64,000 nucleotides of DNA from Saccharina japonica (GCA_008828725.1 MEHQ01004224.1:1-64000); one strand, 5' to 3'. Shown: positions 48,194-59,302, counted from the first letter of the stretch. Numbers and translations: made by a program. The notes: generated from the sequence alone by a model not told the origin.

Positions 48194-49042
48194 ATGTTGG
48201 GTGGAGGTTGTGAAGGTGATCCGCTGGCGGGTTCGGGCATCCGTTGGTTCCGTAATGTCATGTTGACGTTCGCCGATATGGGTGCTGTCACCGGCACAAG
48301 AACAGGCACGAGCCACGGATCTACATTATTTGATTTTTTCGTGGCGCGTATCGCGACACGTGTCGCGACATGCCGCGACACGCCACGAACGCTGCCGCGG
48401 CACGCCGCGACATGCCGCGGCATGTCCCGACAAGCCGCGACACGTGGGGTTAGGGTTAGCCACACTCGCCGCGACACTCCCCGCAACACTCGCCGCGACA
48501 CGTCGTGGGGTGTCGCGGCATGCCGCGACATGCCGCGGCGTGCTGCGGCAGCGTCCGTGGCGTGTCTCGGCATGTCGCGACACGTGTCGCGACATGTTCC
48601 ACGAAAACGTCAAATAATGTACATCCCTCACCAAAATCCCTTAGCAGGCATAGAACTACGCACCATTGTGATTCAAGAATCCAACAAATATTGGAGTAAC
48701 ACCTACAGGATTCCTTGCGGCCGAGACAGCTGGGTGCTGGCGGCCTCGTGGCGTAGGACACGGCTGGGGGATGTTCCTTCCCAACATCCGTGGTGCCCGG
48801 GTATTCAGGCAGACCCAACTGAGGTGTTTCTACACGGAGAGGCGATGAGGGCAAGCTTCGCCGCGCCATATATTCTCCTAGTCAGTTCCTGCAGATATAG
48901 TATGTACCGGCGGCTCAGGGTCCCGGTTCGACAGCGGTGTCGGGTGCTCTACCCGGTCATTTTACCTGCACGCATCCTCGCTGTCGTCGTTGTCGCTGAT
49001 TTGTCGCGAGCCTTCGCGTGTGTTGTGTTTGACATTTCATGA
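48194..49042 (+). other. Long ORF crossing a foldback, probably not a gene
   Basis: 282 codons are open here because the CGCGACATGCC words inside the foldback at 48324-48619 contain no stop in this frame. The part after the foldback (48640-49042) matches 39900-40290 in inverse orientation, where the frame is not maintained. I consider it spurious. Confidence 0.2.
48324..48619. mobile_element. GC-rich foldback MITE of CGCGACATGC words, TTAGGG near the apex
   Basis: 296 bp, nearly a complete palindrome: CATTATTTGA and TTTTTCGTGG at left mirror CCACGAAAACG and TCAAATAATG at right, with TA on each side (48322-48323, 48620-48621). Between them the words CGCGACACG, CATGCCGCGG and relatives repeat on both strands. 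Near the centre lies GGGGTTAGGGTTAG (48446-48459). The left arm lacks it at the corresponding place near 40300. A TA target suggests Tc1/mariner-type mobilisation. Confidence 0.8.
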
Positions 49043-50792
49043 GGATAGCAGAAGCCGTGCTACCGTATTTTAGGGGGTGCAACTTTGAGCCGAACTCGCT
49101 GTTGCTTTACAGCCCGACCGTAAATCGAGGAGCTACCGCAAATTTTTGTCTGTACAGCAGATACCTACCGGAGGCTAGGGAATTCTGAGTCGGGCTCAGC
49201 TACCCACTGTGCTCAACGTGGATTGTTGGGTGACATAATCAGAGATAGCGTAGAGCCACAGAAATCATAGGTGTTATTTTTAGAACTATAGCACGAGTCA
49301 CGTCATACGGTTGCGCCAAGCCGGCGACGGTTTGCATCTTAAGGATAGTGTGTGTTTTTTGTCCGTCTCGCCATTTGCGGGCCGTCATAATTGAACAACT
49401 ACTGTAATATAAGCCACCCTTGGTATATAGGCTTGCTTGCGGTGAACATTGTCTGGACGCATATCTCTTATCACTGGTGTCCTGAGGTAGGGGCGATCGT
49501 ACTAATTAATATTTTGTGCTGTGTACATGTTTCGCTGTTCCTCGAGAAAATGATGCGGAATGTGTGGACAGATGCGTATCGAGTCCACCCGGAGACCGTC
49601 AGCAGCATCGCATATTTTTTTTCTGTCGTGACGGTTGAAGATGTACGCACAGCTCGATACAGCTGAGCTCGAGCATTGCATTGAGAAAACCTGGAATGTT
49701 AAACAATCGGTTCCCATAGTTTTCTACGTGCATTTGCCTCCGGCAAACTAATTGCGGTCGAGTGGGCACGACAGTCTGTACCGTCATCAGGGAGGCTAGA
49801 TACTGTCTTCTATGTCAAGGCATGCTTCATCTACCGCAGTTTTTCTGGTGAGATGCGCACGCTCCCCTGCCAGCGGGCAAGTGCAGGGATACCATAGGGG
49901 CCGCCTGCAGGAACGGTTGTGATTGGACTGCGGACCCCTAGTGGGCGGTATCGTGGTTGTTGATGTGCGCAGGACCTTTTACCACGGCACCGTCCCGAAA
50001 CCGACCTGATGATAGCAACGTTTGGTCGCCCGATACATTCAAGGATATTATTCCTGCGCTCGCTGCTCCATTTTGCCGTTTGCTGTTCTTCGCCTCCCAT
50101 GCACGACGCAACCTAACCCACAGCTACCGTTTGCCACTCACGCCGCATGTTCGTCTACCCTACGAGGATGCGAGGGGAACAACATATTTTACGACCATAT
50201 ACATCACAACCCTTCACACGCCTACATTGCATCGGTCTGACCTCCAATATCACCCTTGACACCCCTCATAGTTCTATCATCCATACCCACGCATGCCTTT
50301 CGTTCGCCACAAGCAGCGCTTCCAGCTCGTGCATCATGTCGCATTAGTCATAGCGTGAAATTTGGTGCTCCGCGCGAATCAAGTTCGTACCAAACAACAA
50401 CCATGCTCAACGTTCTCCTTCATCGAGACCTCGACATTCTATAAGGAACACAGGTACTACTCTTATCTACCCTGGTAATCGATATCTTCACAACGGCCAC
50501 TCCACTACGCGATTAAGCAACTGCCACTCGTCGAATTACCGTAGTACATTTCAACGTTGTCTTTCCGTATTTTCCCTCCCATCATCAAACGTCCGCTACC
50601 CACTGGATGAGAGCTTTCCCGTGATTATTGACAGCTATTATCGACACACAGGACGACCTAAGTATAAACAACACGCAGCGGTGTATCTCTATGGCGGATG
50701 GCATGGTGGGACATATGCTTAATACACCACCAGGTACTTGCCTCTATTCATAACTATTATCAAGGACTTGCGTAGACGTGGGTTCACCGTAA
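49043..50792 (-). repeat. Right-arm segment downstream of ankyrin copy 2
   Basis: Inverse counterpart of 38155-39950. No gene recognised; ORFs are short and not conserved between arms. Confidence 0.65.
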
Positions 50793-52745
50793 TCATATAA
50801 ACACCACTACTCTGCGAAATAAACCCACCTCGATCGCTCTAAGGCCTAGCAGCGCATCAAGAAGCACCGACAAAGAAACGGTCACATTCGCTTGGCTTCT
50901 GTTGTCGCCAAGCGTTTGACCCCTCCGACGGGACGCTGCTCTTGTTGTCACCCCCACGCCACGGACGGCAAACCTAGGCCTTTTCCCCACGACGTCTCGT
51001 CCACTACGCAGTTCTTGTTGTCTGTGGTGGCAGACAGATCTGTCCCCGTTCGTACTGGCGTCGACACGACAGCTGACAGCGACCCCCTTTGGGTGCGCAC
51101 ACGGTAGTGGCTGATCGATGCCCACATGCCGCATTTGTATCACGGCCTGACAGTAAGGACTACGACGACCACGTAAACAAGCTGCGGGTCGCTCATCCCG
51201 AACCCCGGGTACTTCCATCGCGACCCACCTGCTGGCAAGGATGACCAGCCAACCTCGACGGCGCCAAGAGCGCTCCTGCTGCGCGCCACGCAGAGCCCGC
51301 ACAATGCGCCTAACTGAAACCAGATCCGACTGCCTGGCTGATAACGGCACTGAGCCGCCTGTGAAGGGGCGTGTGGAGTTCTCCATGGGGTGGAGTGGGT
51401 AGCCTAGCCCGATCACATCGATCGCAACAGGCATTGAGATACTCCTACCGCTCGTAGGCGACGACTTTGCTATGGCATCACTTGCTTCCACCTGGTCCAC
51501 CGCGCCAGGGTCTGCCCCAGAGTCGAGCAAAAGCTCCACGCTACCGGCCTCGTTGAAACGGCAAGCCCAGTGCAGAGGCGTCAAGCCGGCCGTGGACCGT
51601 GAATCCACGTCAGCTCCAGCTTCGACCAAAACGCGGACTATATGAGCAAGGCAGCCTTTGGAAGCCCAAGACAGCGGAGTCTGACCGTGGGTGGCATCAC
51701 GGTGCTCCATAGAGGCCCCCGCGTCCAGCAAGAGACTAACGACGTTCGCCCTGTTTGTCACAACGGCCACGTGGAGCGGTGAGAAGTCACCGGCCATCCG
51801 AGGTTCCAAGTCGGCCCCGGCGCTAATAAGATTAGTCACCATGTCTCCGCATCCGATGCAGGCCGCGACATGTAGCGGGGAGACACCATTGTGATCGCGA
51901 AGATTCGGATCTGCGCCGGCCTGTAGCAAGACCCTCAAGGTGATGACGTGGCGGAAGTAGGCCGCCCGGTGCAACGGCGTGTCTCCGTTCCCATCCTGCC
52001 AATCAAGGAATGCGCCACCTTTGACCAAGCCGGATACCATGGCCACGTCTTCCATCATCATGTCCACGTAGTCGTGGACCAGTTTTCCTCCCATGTCGCT
52101 CGTAGGCAGAAGTAGATGTGTAATGGCCGCGGATGTGTAGTGCGATTGTCTGGCGGATATTTCGGCTGGAGTTTGGCCCGCCCCATCGTGTTGCCCTCTG
52201 TCGAATCCAGCATCAAGCAGAACCTCCACCACTCTCAAATGACCACTAGCAGCGGCGCAGTGAAGGGCTGTACTTCTCCAGTGCTCGAGGCCTCGGCGAT
52301 GGCGGTTCAAGGGCCAGCAGTCATATTCGCCAGCCCGAGAGTGCACCAGCAATTCGACAACTTCCACGTGCCCTCTAGACGCCGCCAGCATGATCGGGGT
52401 AGCTTTACGTTGGCTGCGAGGGTCAACGCTCGCTCCCGCTCTGAGCAGCGCAAGTACCGTGTTGCGATGCCCTTGCTCGGCGGCCCAGTGGAGCGGAGTG
52501 CGGCCGAAACGATCCGGCAGATCGTAGGAAAACCCGCCACCTGCTGGTAACGCCGAGAGAGATAACACTATGCCTTGGGATGCAGCACAGTGGATAATCT
52601 CCTGGTTCTCAGTAACTGATGGAGCGTTTGTGGTCGCTGCAGTGACGAACCCCGGAAATATTGTGGAAATGAGCCTCCGGTGCTTGGCGAGTGTTTGCAG
52701 GGGGTGGGGGGTAGATTTTCCTACCGGCGGCCCTGAGCCCGCCAT
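50793..52745 (-). CDS. Ankyrin-repeat protein, copy 2
   Basis: 650 residues from MAGSGPPVGK, co-linear with copy 1 with about 50 replacements and one two-residue gap. Replacements are sparse in the ankyrin region and concentrated in the Cys/Arg-rich linker (about residues 510-560) and the last 60 residues. The ankyrin repeats, the SWRRRGW motif and the C-terminal LFRRVVVFI are all retained. The frame is open upstream to 52838, but the region before MAGSGPP differs between copies. It is intronless, transcribed toward copy 1, with its own word array upstream at 52870-54990. Function is unknown beyond likely protein binding. Both copies look intact. Confidence 0.85.
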   Translation of the reverse strand: MAGSGPPVGKSTPHPLQTLAKHRRLISTIFPGFVTAATTNAPSVTENQEIIHCAASQGIVLSLSALPAGGGFSYDLPDRFGRTPLHWAAEQGHRNTVLALLRAGASVDPRSQRKATPIMLAASRGHVEVVELLVHSRAGEYDCWPLNRHRRGLEHWRSTALHCAAASGHLRVVEVLLDAGFDRGQHDGAGQTPAEISARQSHYTSAAITHLLLPTSDMGGKLVHDYVDMMMEDVAMVSGLVKGGAFLDWQDGNGDTPLHRAAYFRHVITLRVLLQAGADPNLRDHNGVSPLHVAACIGCGDMVTNLISAGADLEPRMAGDFSPLHVAVVTNRANVVSLLLDAGASMEHRDATHGQTPLSWASKGCLAHIVRVLVEAGADVDSRSTAGLTPLHWACRFNEAGSVELLLDSGADPGAVDQVEASDAIAKSSPTSGRSISMPVAIDVIGLGYPLHPMENSTRPFTGGSVPLSARQSDLVSVRRIVRALRGAQQERSWRRRGWLVILASRWVAMEVPGVRDERPAACLRGRRSPYCQAVIQMRHVGIDQPLPCAHPKGVAVSCRVDASTNGDRSVCHHRQQELRSGRDVVGKRPRFAVRGVGVTTRAASRRRGQTLGDNRSQANVTVSLSVLLDALLGLRAIEVGLFRRVVVFI

Positions 52746-52869
52746 GATGGATCGAGCGAGATCCGATGCAGTCGCCAAAACTGTTTGCAGCAAAACAGTG
52801 GAAGTGGGGTCCAGATATGTACAGGGAGGAACATTCATTAGTGTTATTCCGGATGGGTGGGCGGGGCGT

Positions 52870-54990
52870 TCATGGGAATCTGATGAGAAGCCAGCGTTGG
52901 AATCCCATGCAAGTCCGATGGAGGTTTAACGGAAGTTCCGTGGGAGTCACCATGGGATACCGGCAATCGCATGTAAGCCATATGGGGGTCCGATGGAAGT
53001 GCCATGTATTTCCCAATGTTCATGATCCAACGGAAGTTCCGTGGAAACACAACAGAAATCACCTGGGAACACAACAGGTCAATACGGACCCGACGAAACT
53101 CTAATTAGAGACCCATGGGAACATGGAAAGTCCATGGGAGTCCCATTGGGACTTCCATGAAAGTCCCATAGGTGTCCCAGGGGGGTCCCACCAAAGTTTC
53201 ACCAGAGTGCCAACGGAACCCTCAAGTCCTATTGATGACCGATTAGAGTTCTATGGAAGTCGAAATATAATCCCATGGAGATAGTATAGTCCCATAAAAA
53301 TCCCATGGAAGTCCCATGGAGACGCATGCTACGGTAGAGGCGTGCCATGTTTTTGCCTCGTAAGGGTGGTCACTTATCACTTGAGGAGCTCTATACCTCA
53401 CCCAAAAACTGATTTTCGAGGAAAGTAAAAAGCTACTCGATGAACAATCCCATCGTCTGAGCAAAAAAATGCAAATCATTCCATCACAATTATTCAATTC
53501 CGTCGATTTTTGGTTAAGGAACTTTTAATAGGTCATTCAGAAAGCGTTTCAGCCAAAAAAAGGTATACCTCTAGTATCGTAGCACGCGTCTGGAGTTCCC
53601 ACGGAAATACCATGGGAACACTACAGTCCCATGGGAGCACCATTGTATTCCTATGGAGGCCGCTCGGAAGTTCCACGGGAGCCCTGGAAGTCTCTTGGAA
53701 GTTTCATGGGAATTCCAATAGACGCATGGAAGTTGCACGGCAATGCCATGAAATTCAAAATGGGGGTCCTATAGGAGTCCCGTATGATCCAATAGAAGTC
53801 CCATGGAAGTCCCATAGAATGTTGATGGGAACACCACGGTTCCATGGCAGCCCCATTGAAGTCCCATGGGAGTGTCATCGTAACGCTTAGTTCCATGGCC
53901 GCCTCCTAGGACTCGGTCTTCCTTATGGACGCGAACCACGGAAGTTCCATGGGGATACTGCTGTAAGCTGTAAGCCCATGCTAGTCCCATCGAAGTCCCA
54001 CGGCACTCCCATGAGAGCATTAAAGTCCCATGGAAGTACCATCATCCCCACGCGACTCCCATGGGACGTCCATACGTAGGACTTCCATGAGGTTTACATG
54101 GGCCATGGAAATTCCGTGGGATTCCACACGGGACTTCCATGGCACTTTGATGGGATTCCGGAGCTCCCATGGGACTTCCGTGGTGCGTCCGTATGACTTT
54201 CATTTCACTCCCATGGACGGAGTTCCCATAGCACGGCCGTGGTGTTCCTGTGGCGTTTCTGCGGGACGTTCATGGGACTTCCATGGGACTTCACTGGGAC
54301 TTCAGAAATCCCACGAGGCCTCTGTGGTGCTTCCGTCGGGCGTTTGTGCTTTTTTCTGGACTTCTTCGGCCTCTTGGGTTCGTCATGGGACTCCCAAGGC
54401 ACTTCCAAGTTCCCACGGGATTCCCATACTTCCAACAGACTTCCGCGTGAGACTTCGGAAATCCGATCGGAGTTCCATAGTTGGCTCCGTGCGACTCCGA
54501 TCATAATTGTATGGGAATTCCGTAGTACTTGGGTAGGCCATATATTACTGCTGCTGTAGTCCCAATGGGACTTCCATGGAAAATTCATGGAAATTCCGTG
54601 CGAGTTTCGTGCGGTTTCTTTGGGACATCCATGGGACTTTTCGTGGTGCGTCTGTGGTGCTCCCGTGGGAACTTCCATGGGACTTCCCTGGACTCCGTGG
54701 GGTCCCTATCGTACTGCTTCGTTCGATAAATGAAGCTTCCTGGCACTTCTATGATGCTTTTGTCGGACTTCGGTGTGATCTCCTGAGGACGGTGATAGGA
54801 AGGACTTGTGATTTCCATGCTGTTACTACGACTATGGCACTTTTTTGGTGCCTCCGTGGGACTTTTGATGGGACGATGACGTGGCACTTCCTTGGCACTT
54901 CCTTACTCCTCGTAGTGCTTCCATGGGACTTCCGTGAGCTTCGTGGTAGTCCCAGGGAGTCCTCTGTGCTTCTCTTGGACTTTGGCGGGA
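52870..54990. repeat. Foldback word array GGAAGTCCCATG, right
   Basis: The inverse counterpart of 34551-36070, longer because of a MITE insertion (53321-53590) and extra words. From 52870 to about 54020 the plus strand reads GGAAGTCCCATG variants; from about 54040 to 54980 it reads CATGGGACTTCC. The outer end, CGTGAGCTTCGTGGTA near 54930, is the exact complement of the outer end of the left array. ORFs here (for example 54576-55481) are by-products. Confidence 0.8.
53321..53590 (-). mobile_element. GACGC MITE, copy C (4-bp TSD TGGA)
   Basis: 270 bp with ends GACGCATGCTACGGTAGAGG and, at right, ATCGTAGCACGCGTC, flanked by TGGA (53317-53320 and 53591-53594). It is inserted inside the right-hand word array. 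Diverged interior, with GGTTAAGGAAC and CATTCAGAAAGCG recognisable. Confidence 0.85.
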
Positions 54991-56189
54991 CTTTGGGCGT
55001 GTGCTCCCGCACGGACAGAGCACGTAGTAATGTGATTGGGAATCTCCCCTTGAGGAGTTACGTACATAGTATATGTATATACTTCACCCAACAACCGACT
55101 TCGCGACGTACAATATACCAGGTACCAGGTATCACTTTGCGCGGAAATATAAGGACAGTTCGGATTAATTATGAATGTACAAATCTGCCGTTTATTTCGG
55201 GGCAGACCCTCTGGTATAAGGTACGAGTAAGCCCAACACTCAAATCCCATCATGTGCTACATATGTATAGTTATGTTTGTGAAATTTTCGCACTTTTCGC
55301 AACTTTTCTCTTCGTACGAGCACTTTTCGGCAAAACGCTAAGTATCCCGACACAGCAAGCCCGCCCGGACACATTGGTCGAGGTTTGGGCTCGATCCGAG
55401 CTCTGTGGCTCGCGTGGCGGGCGCTCGAAGTTTTTTTTCCCGCGGGAGTGGATAAGCCGATTTCCCGGGCTTTCTGCATGAGGCCGTGTTTTGTACGTAC
55501 GTGCCAGTAAATAATACCGTAATGTCCTGTTGTTTGCCCTGCTTTCACGGGCTGATCATGAGCACACAGGAGAGCCCAGACACAGATAGACAACATAACA
55601 TGTGCAGAGAGCACAACGTTACAACTCTGCCTAATAAACACCAGCAGGTAACACCGTGCGTGGGTGACACACCCATCTGCGCTGTTCTGCTGTGGCTTAG
55701 CTGTGTCTATCGGAGCCTGCCCCGTAATCCACCATCTACCTTTCAGTTGTCCTGATGTGTGCGACTGACTCACGCTCACGCTAGCCGGAAATGTAATGGC
55801 CTCTTTAATCCAATATCATACGAGTAGGATCTTGGAGTATACCAACTGCTGTCCTTATATTTTCGATTGTTTGTGTTTCTTCCCTGAAGCTCACCCCAGA
55901 AATCTACGAGACATCAGACAACACGCAACGAACACAAACGAGGTCACAGCCCCGCCTAGAAGCACAAGCAGCAGCAGGCGTTCCTGTGGCAGGTTCGCCG
56001 GGTACTGCTGTAGCTGTTAGTGGTTACTTCATCGGGGGCTTGCACATCCGTCATCAGCAATCACACCACACCTCTCTCTCTCTTGTGCGCTGCTGTCTGC
56101 TGCCTGCCTGTGCTTGCATGATGTTTGTGTCGTGCGCCTGGCGCGAGTCGCGACAAATTATAGTGTACCGGTATTTGGGCAAATCATTT
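54991..56189. other. Right-arm stretch without recognisable gene
   Basis: The first 230 bp correspond to 34320-34546 in inverse orientation. The rest is weakly similar to 30.6-31 kb. The minus ORF at 55240-55779 (179 codons) has no known domain. Confidence 0.4.
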
Positions 56190-56285
56190 TTGGTCATATA
56201 GTCAAATGGTCACCATGTCCGATTTTGAATGTGAAGGCTTGAGTTCGATCCTCATACGTAGCGATGCATTTTTTTTTTATTTTTT
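56190..56285 (+). mobile_element. tRNA-like SINE head of a second type
   Basis: TATAGTCAAATGG (A-box-like) and GAGTTCGATCC (B-box, about 56240) are spaced as in a tRNA, followed by GCATTTTTTTTTTATTTTTT. The body differs from the main SINE family. It has no closing acceptor stem, so it is not a functional tRNA gene. Confidence 0.5.
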
Positions 56286-57439
56286 TTGTATTATTGTGCG
56301 TATAATATAACCCAGACCCCACATATATAAGACAGACAGCAAACAGAAACCAAGTGGATTTTTTTACGTAGGCAGGTTTGGTCGAGAGTTTCAGCCCCTT
56401 CTTCGGTGCATCCTTTTCTACTTCTTCTGCAAATACTATCCCACCGAGAACTGCTGTGTCCCATATGTCACGCGTGCGTGCGTGTGCGGTATCCTGACCT
56501 TGAGCGCCACAACAATAAAATATTGACAAATTTTAATATAATAAAATTTTTGGCGGGATCCTTAACAAATCTCTAACGGTCGAGTCAATATTAATGGTTC
56601 CATCATATTTCCGAGTATGTTTTATCCCCAAAAATGCAGGTACAGTTTTTTAAACGTCTGATTTTATGTATAGTACTACGCAGATATTTCATAACGCCGT
56701 ACTTATGTACTACCAGTATGCAATATGATATTATGCGTATGATACAATATCGCATGTTTTTGTATTAATAGTAGATTTTCGATTTGTCCTTGCGCCACTC
56801 CCCTAGGCACGTCCCGGAGGGGAACCTTGTATACGTTATATTAATACCTGGTAGAGTATGTAGCAAGTAGCTGGGTTATGGCAAATAATCTACTGAAAAA
56901 TACATACGATACCCTCTGGAATCGGATATGAACGTAATGGGTTGATGTATCGTATATCTCCTCAGCTGGGGAGGTCAGTCAGCCAGAAATATTTTAGCCC
57001 AAAAAATGTGTAACCTCTACGTACGTACACTCCGTACCACAGCTCTTTTGGGGGGCTTCCATGGCACTTGCATTGAATCTGTTTGTTCCGTTGAGAGTCC
57101 CATTTGGGACGTTTCCGCCGTGCTTCAGTCGTGTTTCCATCCATCGGCCTTCCGTGTCCGTACGTACTGCCATGGGACCTATGAGCCTATTTTGCTATTT
57201 TGTCATATGAATCTTGCATTTAATAGTGAGGCTTGCGAAAACGACAAAGGGGTTACATATCCACCACCATCATATACTTCGTATAGCGAAAGGCGCAGTC
57301 CCAAAAAAACTACTGCTGTACCGGTTTGGCCTACGAGTCGGTCCCTGTTTGTGTTTGCCCGGCATTTTTTTTCTATGGGGGCTGATGGAGGAGTGAGTGT
57401 GGTTTGATTCGTTTTCCGGTCGACTCTCGGGCTATCACT
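56286..57439. other. Right-arm stretch without recognisable gene
   Basis: 57040-57180 contains degraded GGAAGTCCCATG-type words and 56955-56980 the CTCCTCAGCTGGGGAGG palindrome, matching 31370-31620 in inverse orientation. Nothing coding is supported. Confidence 0.45.
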
Positions 57440-57586
57440 GCTGTCGCTGTGGTTACAGTAGTTGTTTTGCCGATGCAGCCCAACCAAGCACCCTGTCTTT
57501 CTTTACAGGTATGTACGAGTAACAGACGAAGATGGGATTGTGTCGATGAGCGCATCGAGCTATGATCTATCATACTGTTCAGATAC

Positions 57587-58064
57587 TATTTAATAGGGAT
57601 GTACATCAACACGTGTTGATTATGATTAATTTTGGTGATTAATTTTAATCACGTGATGTGATTAATTATTGTTGATTGTTGATTATAAATCAACTAGTCA
57701 TGATTAGTTGATTATTGAACATAATCATGATTAGTTGATTAAATTTGAATAAAAAAGGGGCGCTTTGTGATGTAACCGTAAAAAAATGTTCCTCCGGCGA
57801 ACATTGGCACAAATTAACTAATCATGTTTAGTTGATTTTTTTAATTAATCATCATTAGTTGATCATTTTTTAATCGAAAAGAGGCGTTTTGTGAAGTAAC
57901 CGTGAAAACCATCAATAATCAACCGATAATCATGATTATGAATCACATCATCGTGTAGTTGATTGTGTTGATGTTAATCAACTAATCATGCTTAAATCAA
58001 CACGATTTGGACAAATGAATCAACAATCAAATCAACCCCGAAAAAGAGTTGATGTACATCCCTA
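57587..58064. mobile_element. hAT-like element filled with GATTAATCAAC words
   Basis: Perfect 17-bp inverted ends TAGGGATGTACATCAAC (57594-57610) and its complement (58048-58064). Direct repeats TCAGATAC at 57579-57586 and 58065-58072 form an 8-bp target duplication, with seven extra bases (57587-57593) inside the left one. The interior is about 80 percent AT and built of GATTAATCAAC, AATCATGATTA and related words on both strands. The left arm (about 29815) has the uninterrupted target. No transposase. Confidence 0.85.
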
Positions 58065-58072
58065 TCAGATAC

Positions 58073-59302
58073 CCTCGGTCCTACTGCTGCATACTGCATA
58101 CCACATGATGACCGATGTCTGGTTTCTGCCGGTGGCCTGAAACTGACGATTCGTATATACGAGTACACAGCAGTGTAAAATGCGTTCCACGTGACAAATT
58201 CGTTTTTTTGTTCTCGACACATTTCAGAGTTGCAGTTATTACCTGCTGTGTGTGGCCGCCCACGGCTTAATGCCAAGACACCAGGTGGTAGGTGTCGCTC
58301 CCTCAGAGAGCGCGAGGAAGGCCGGCTGAACGAGTTAGAGAAGCAGCAGTATATATCTTACTCTGACCGGTGCTCTACTCGTATACTCGTATGCTGCTGT
58401 TGCGCTCCTCGTACCAAATATCCTCATCATACCCGCGTGTATATTTATTTGCTACTTTTTGTACGTAGCATAGTCTATGTACGTACCTACAAGTATAAGT
58501 ATACATCAACAACAACAGGTACCGTGCGTATCATATTGCAGCAGGCAGTATGTACTGTAGTTTGATAGAGGATGCCATATAGTCCGAATGGTCTGAATTT
58601 CTTTCGGAACTTATGCATGAGGCTCGAAGCAAAACTAAAAACAGCTTGTAACTTTTTTCTTTTCTTTTTTATCCTCCGGCGGATGGGTCAAAATAAAGCT
58701 TACGCCCTCCACACTTCCACGTCTCACTTCGTGTCATGCGTCAATTCACTCCATGCCCCCTCGGAAGTATCAGCCCTTGCTGTCTACTACTCCGGAGACT
58801 TGAGCATGTTGACCCGACCTGACCCCCGAAGGGGCCCGGTGCGGTGGGGATAGCCACCCGAAGAGTAAACTCTCCGGGTAGTGTGGAACTTGCCGAACAA
58901 AAACCCAGGCCAAGAAGCCTTCCCGCCAGATTGTAACGTTTTGTGGTTCAAGTGTAGTTACGAGTACGTACCAGGTATTTGTTACCAGGTACGATGTTGC
59001 GATGAAGTTATGAATATAGTGTACGTACGGCGGACTTGGTGGACAACGGTCCTCGCCGAATGATTGCCAGTCCCGCACCACCATGCACCCTGTGAATATA
59101 GTACGATGAACATCGGCGGGATACCAACTTTCGTGAAAATACCAGATAGCAGGACAGCAGGACAGCCTTCGTCTCTTACCTCAGATGGTTATCCTGCTAG
59201 TATGTCGCAGCCTTCGTTCTGGGGGTGGATGAGTGTGGGCCAGGGCAGCGCGTGGTTGTGTGGGGCCTGGGCGTGTATACGTATATACTATACTGCTTGC
59301 TG

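Noticed and set aside
54576-55481. 301-codon ORF
   Set aside because: It starts inside the word array and continues into unrelated arm sequence; no domain and no conservation in the left arm.
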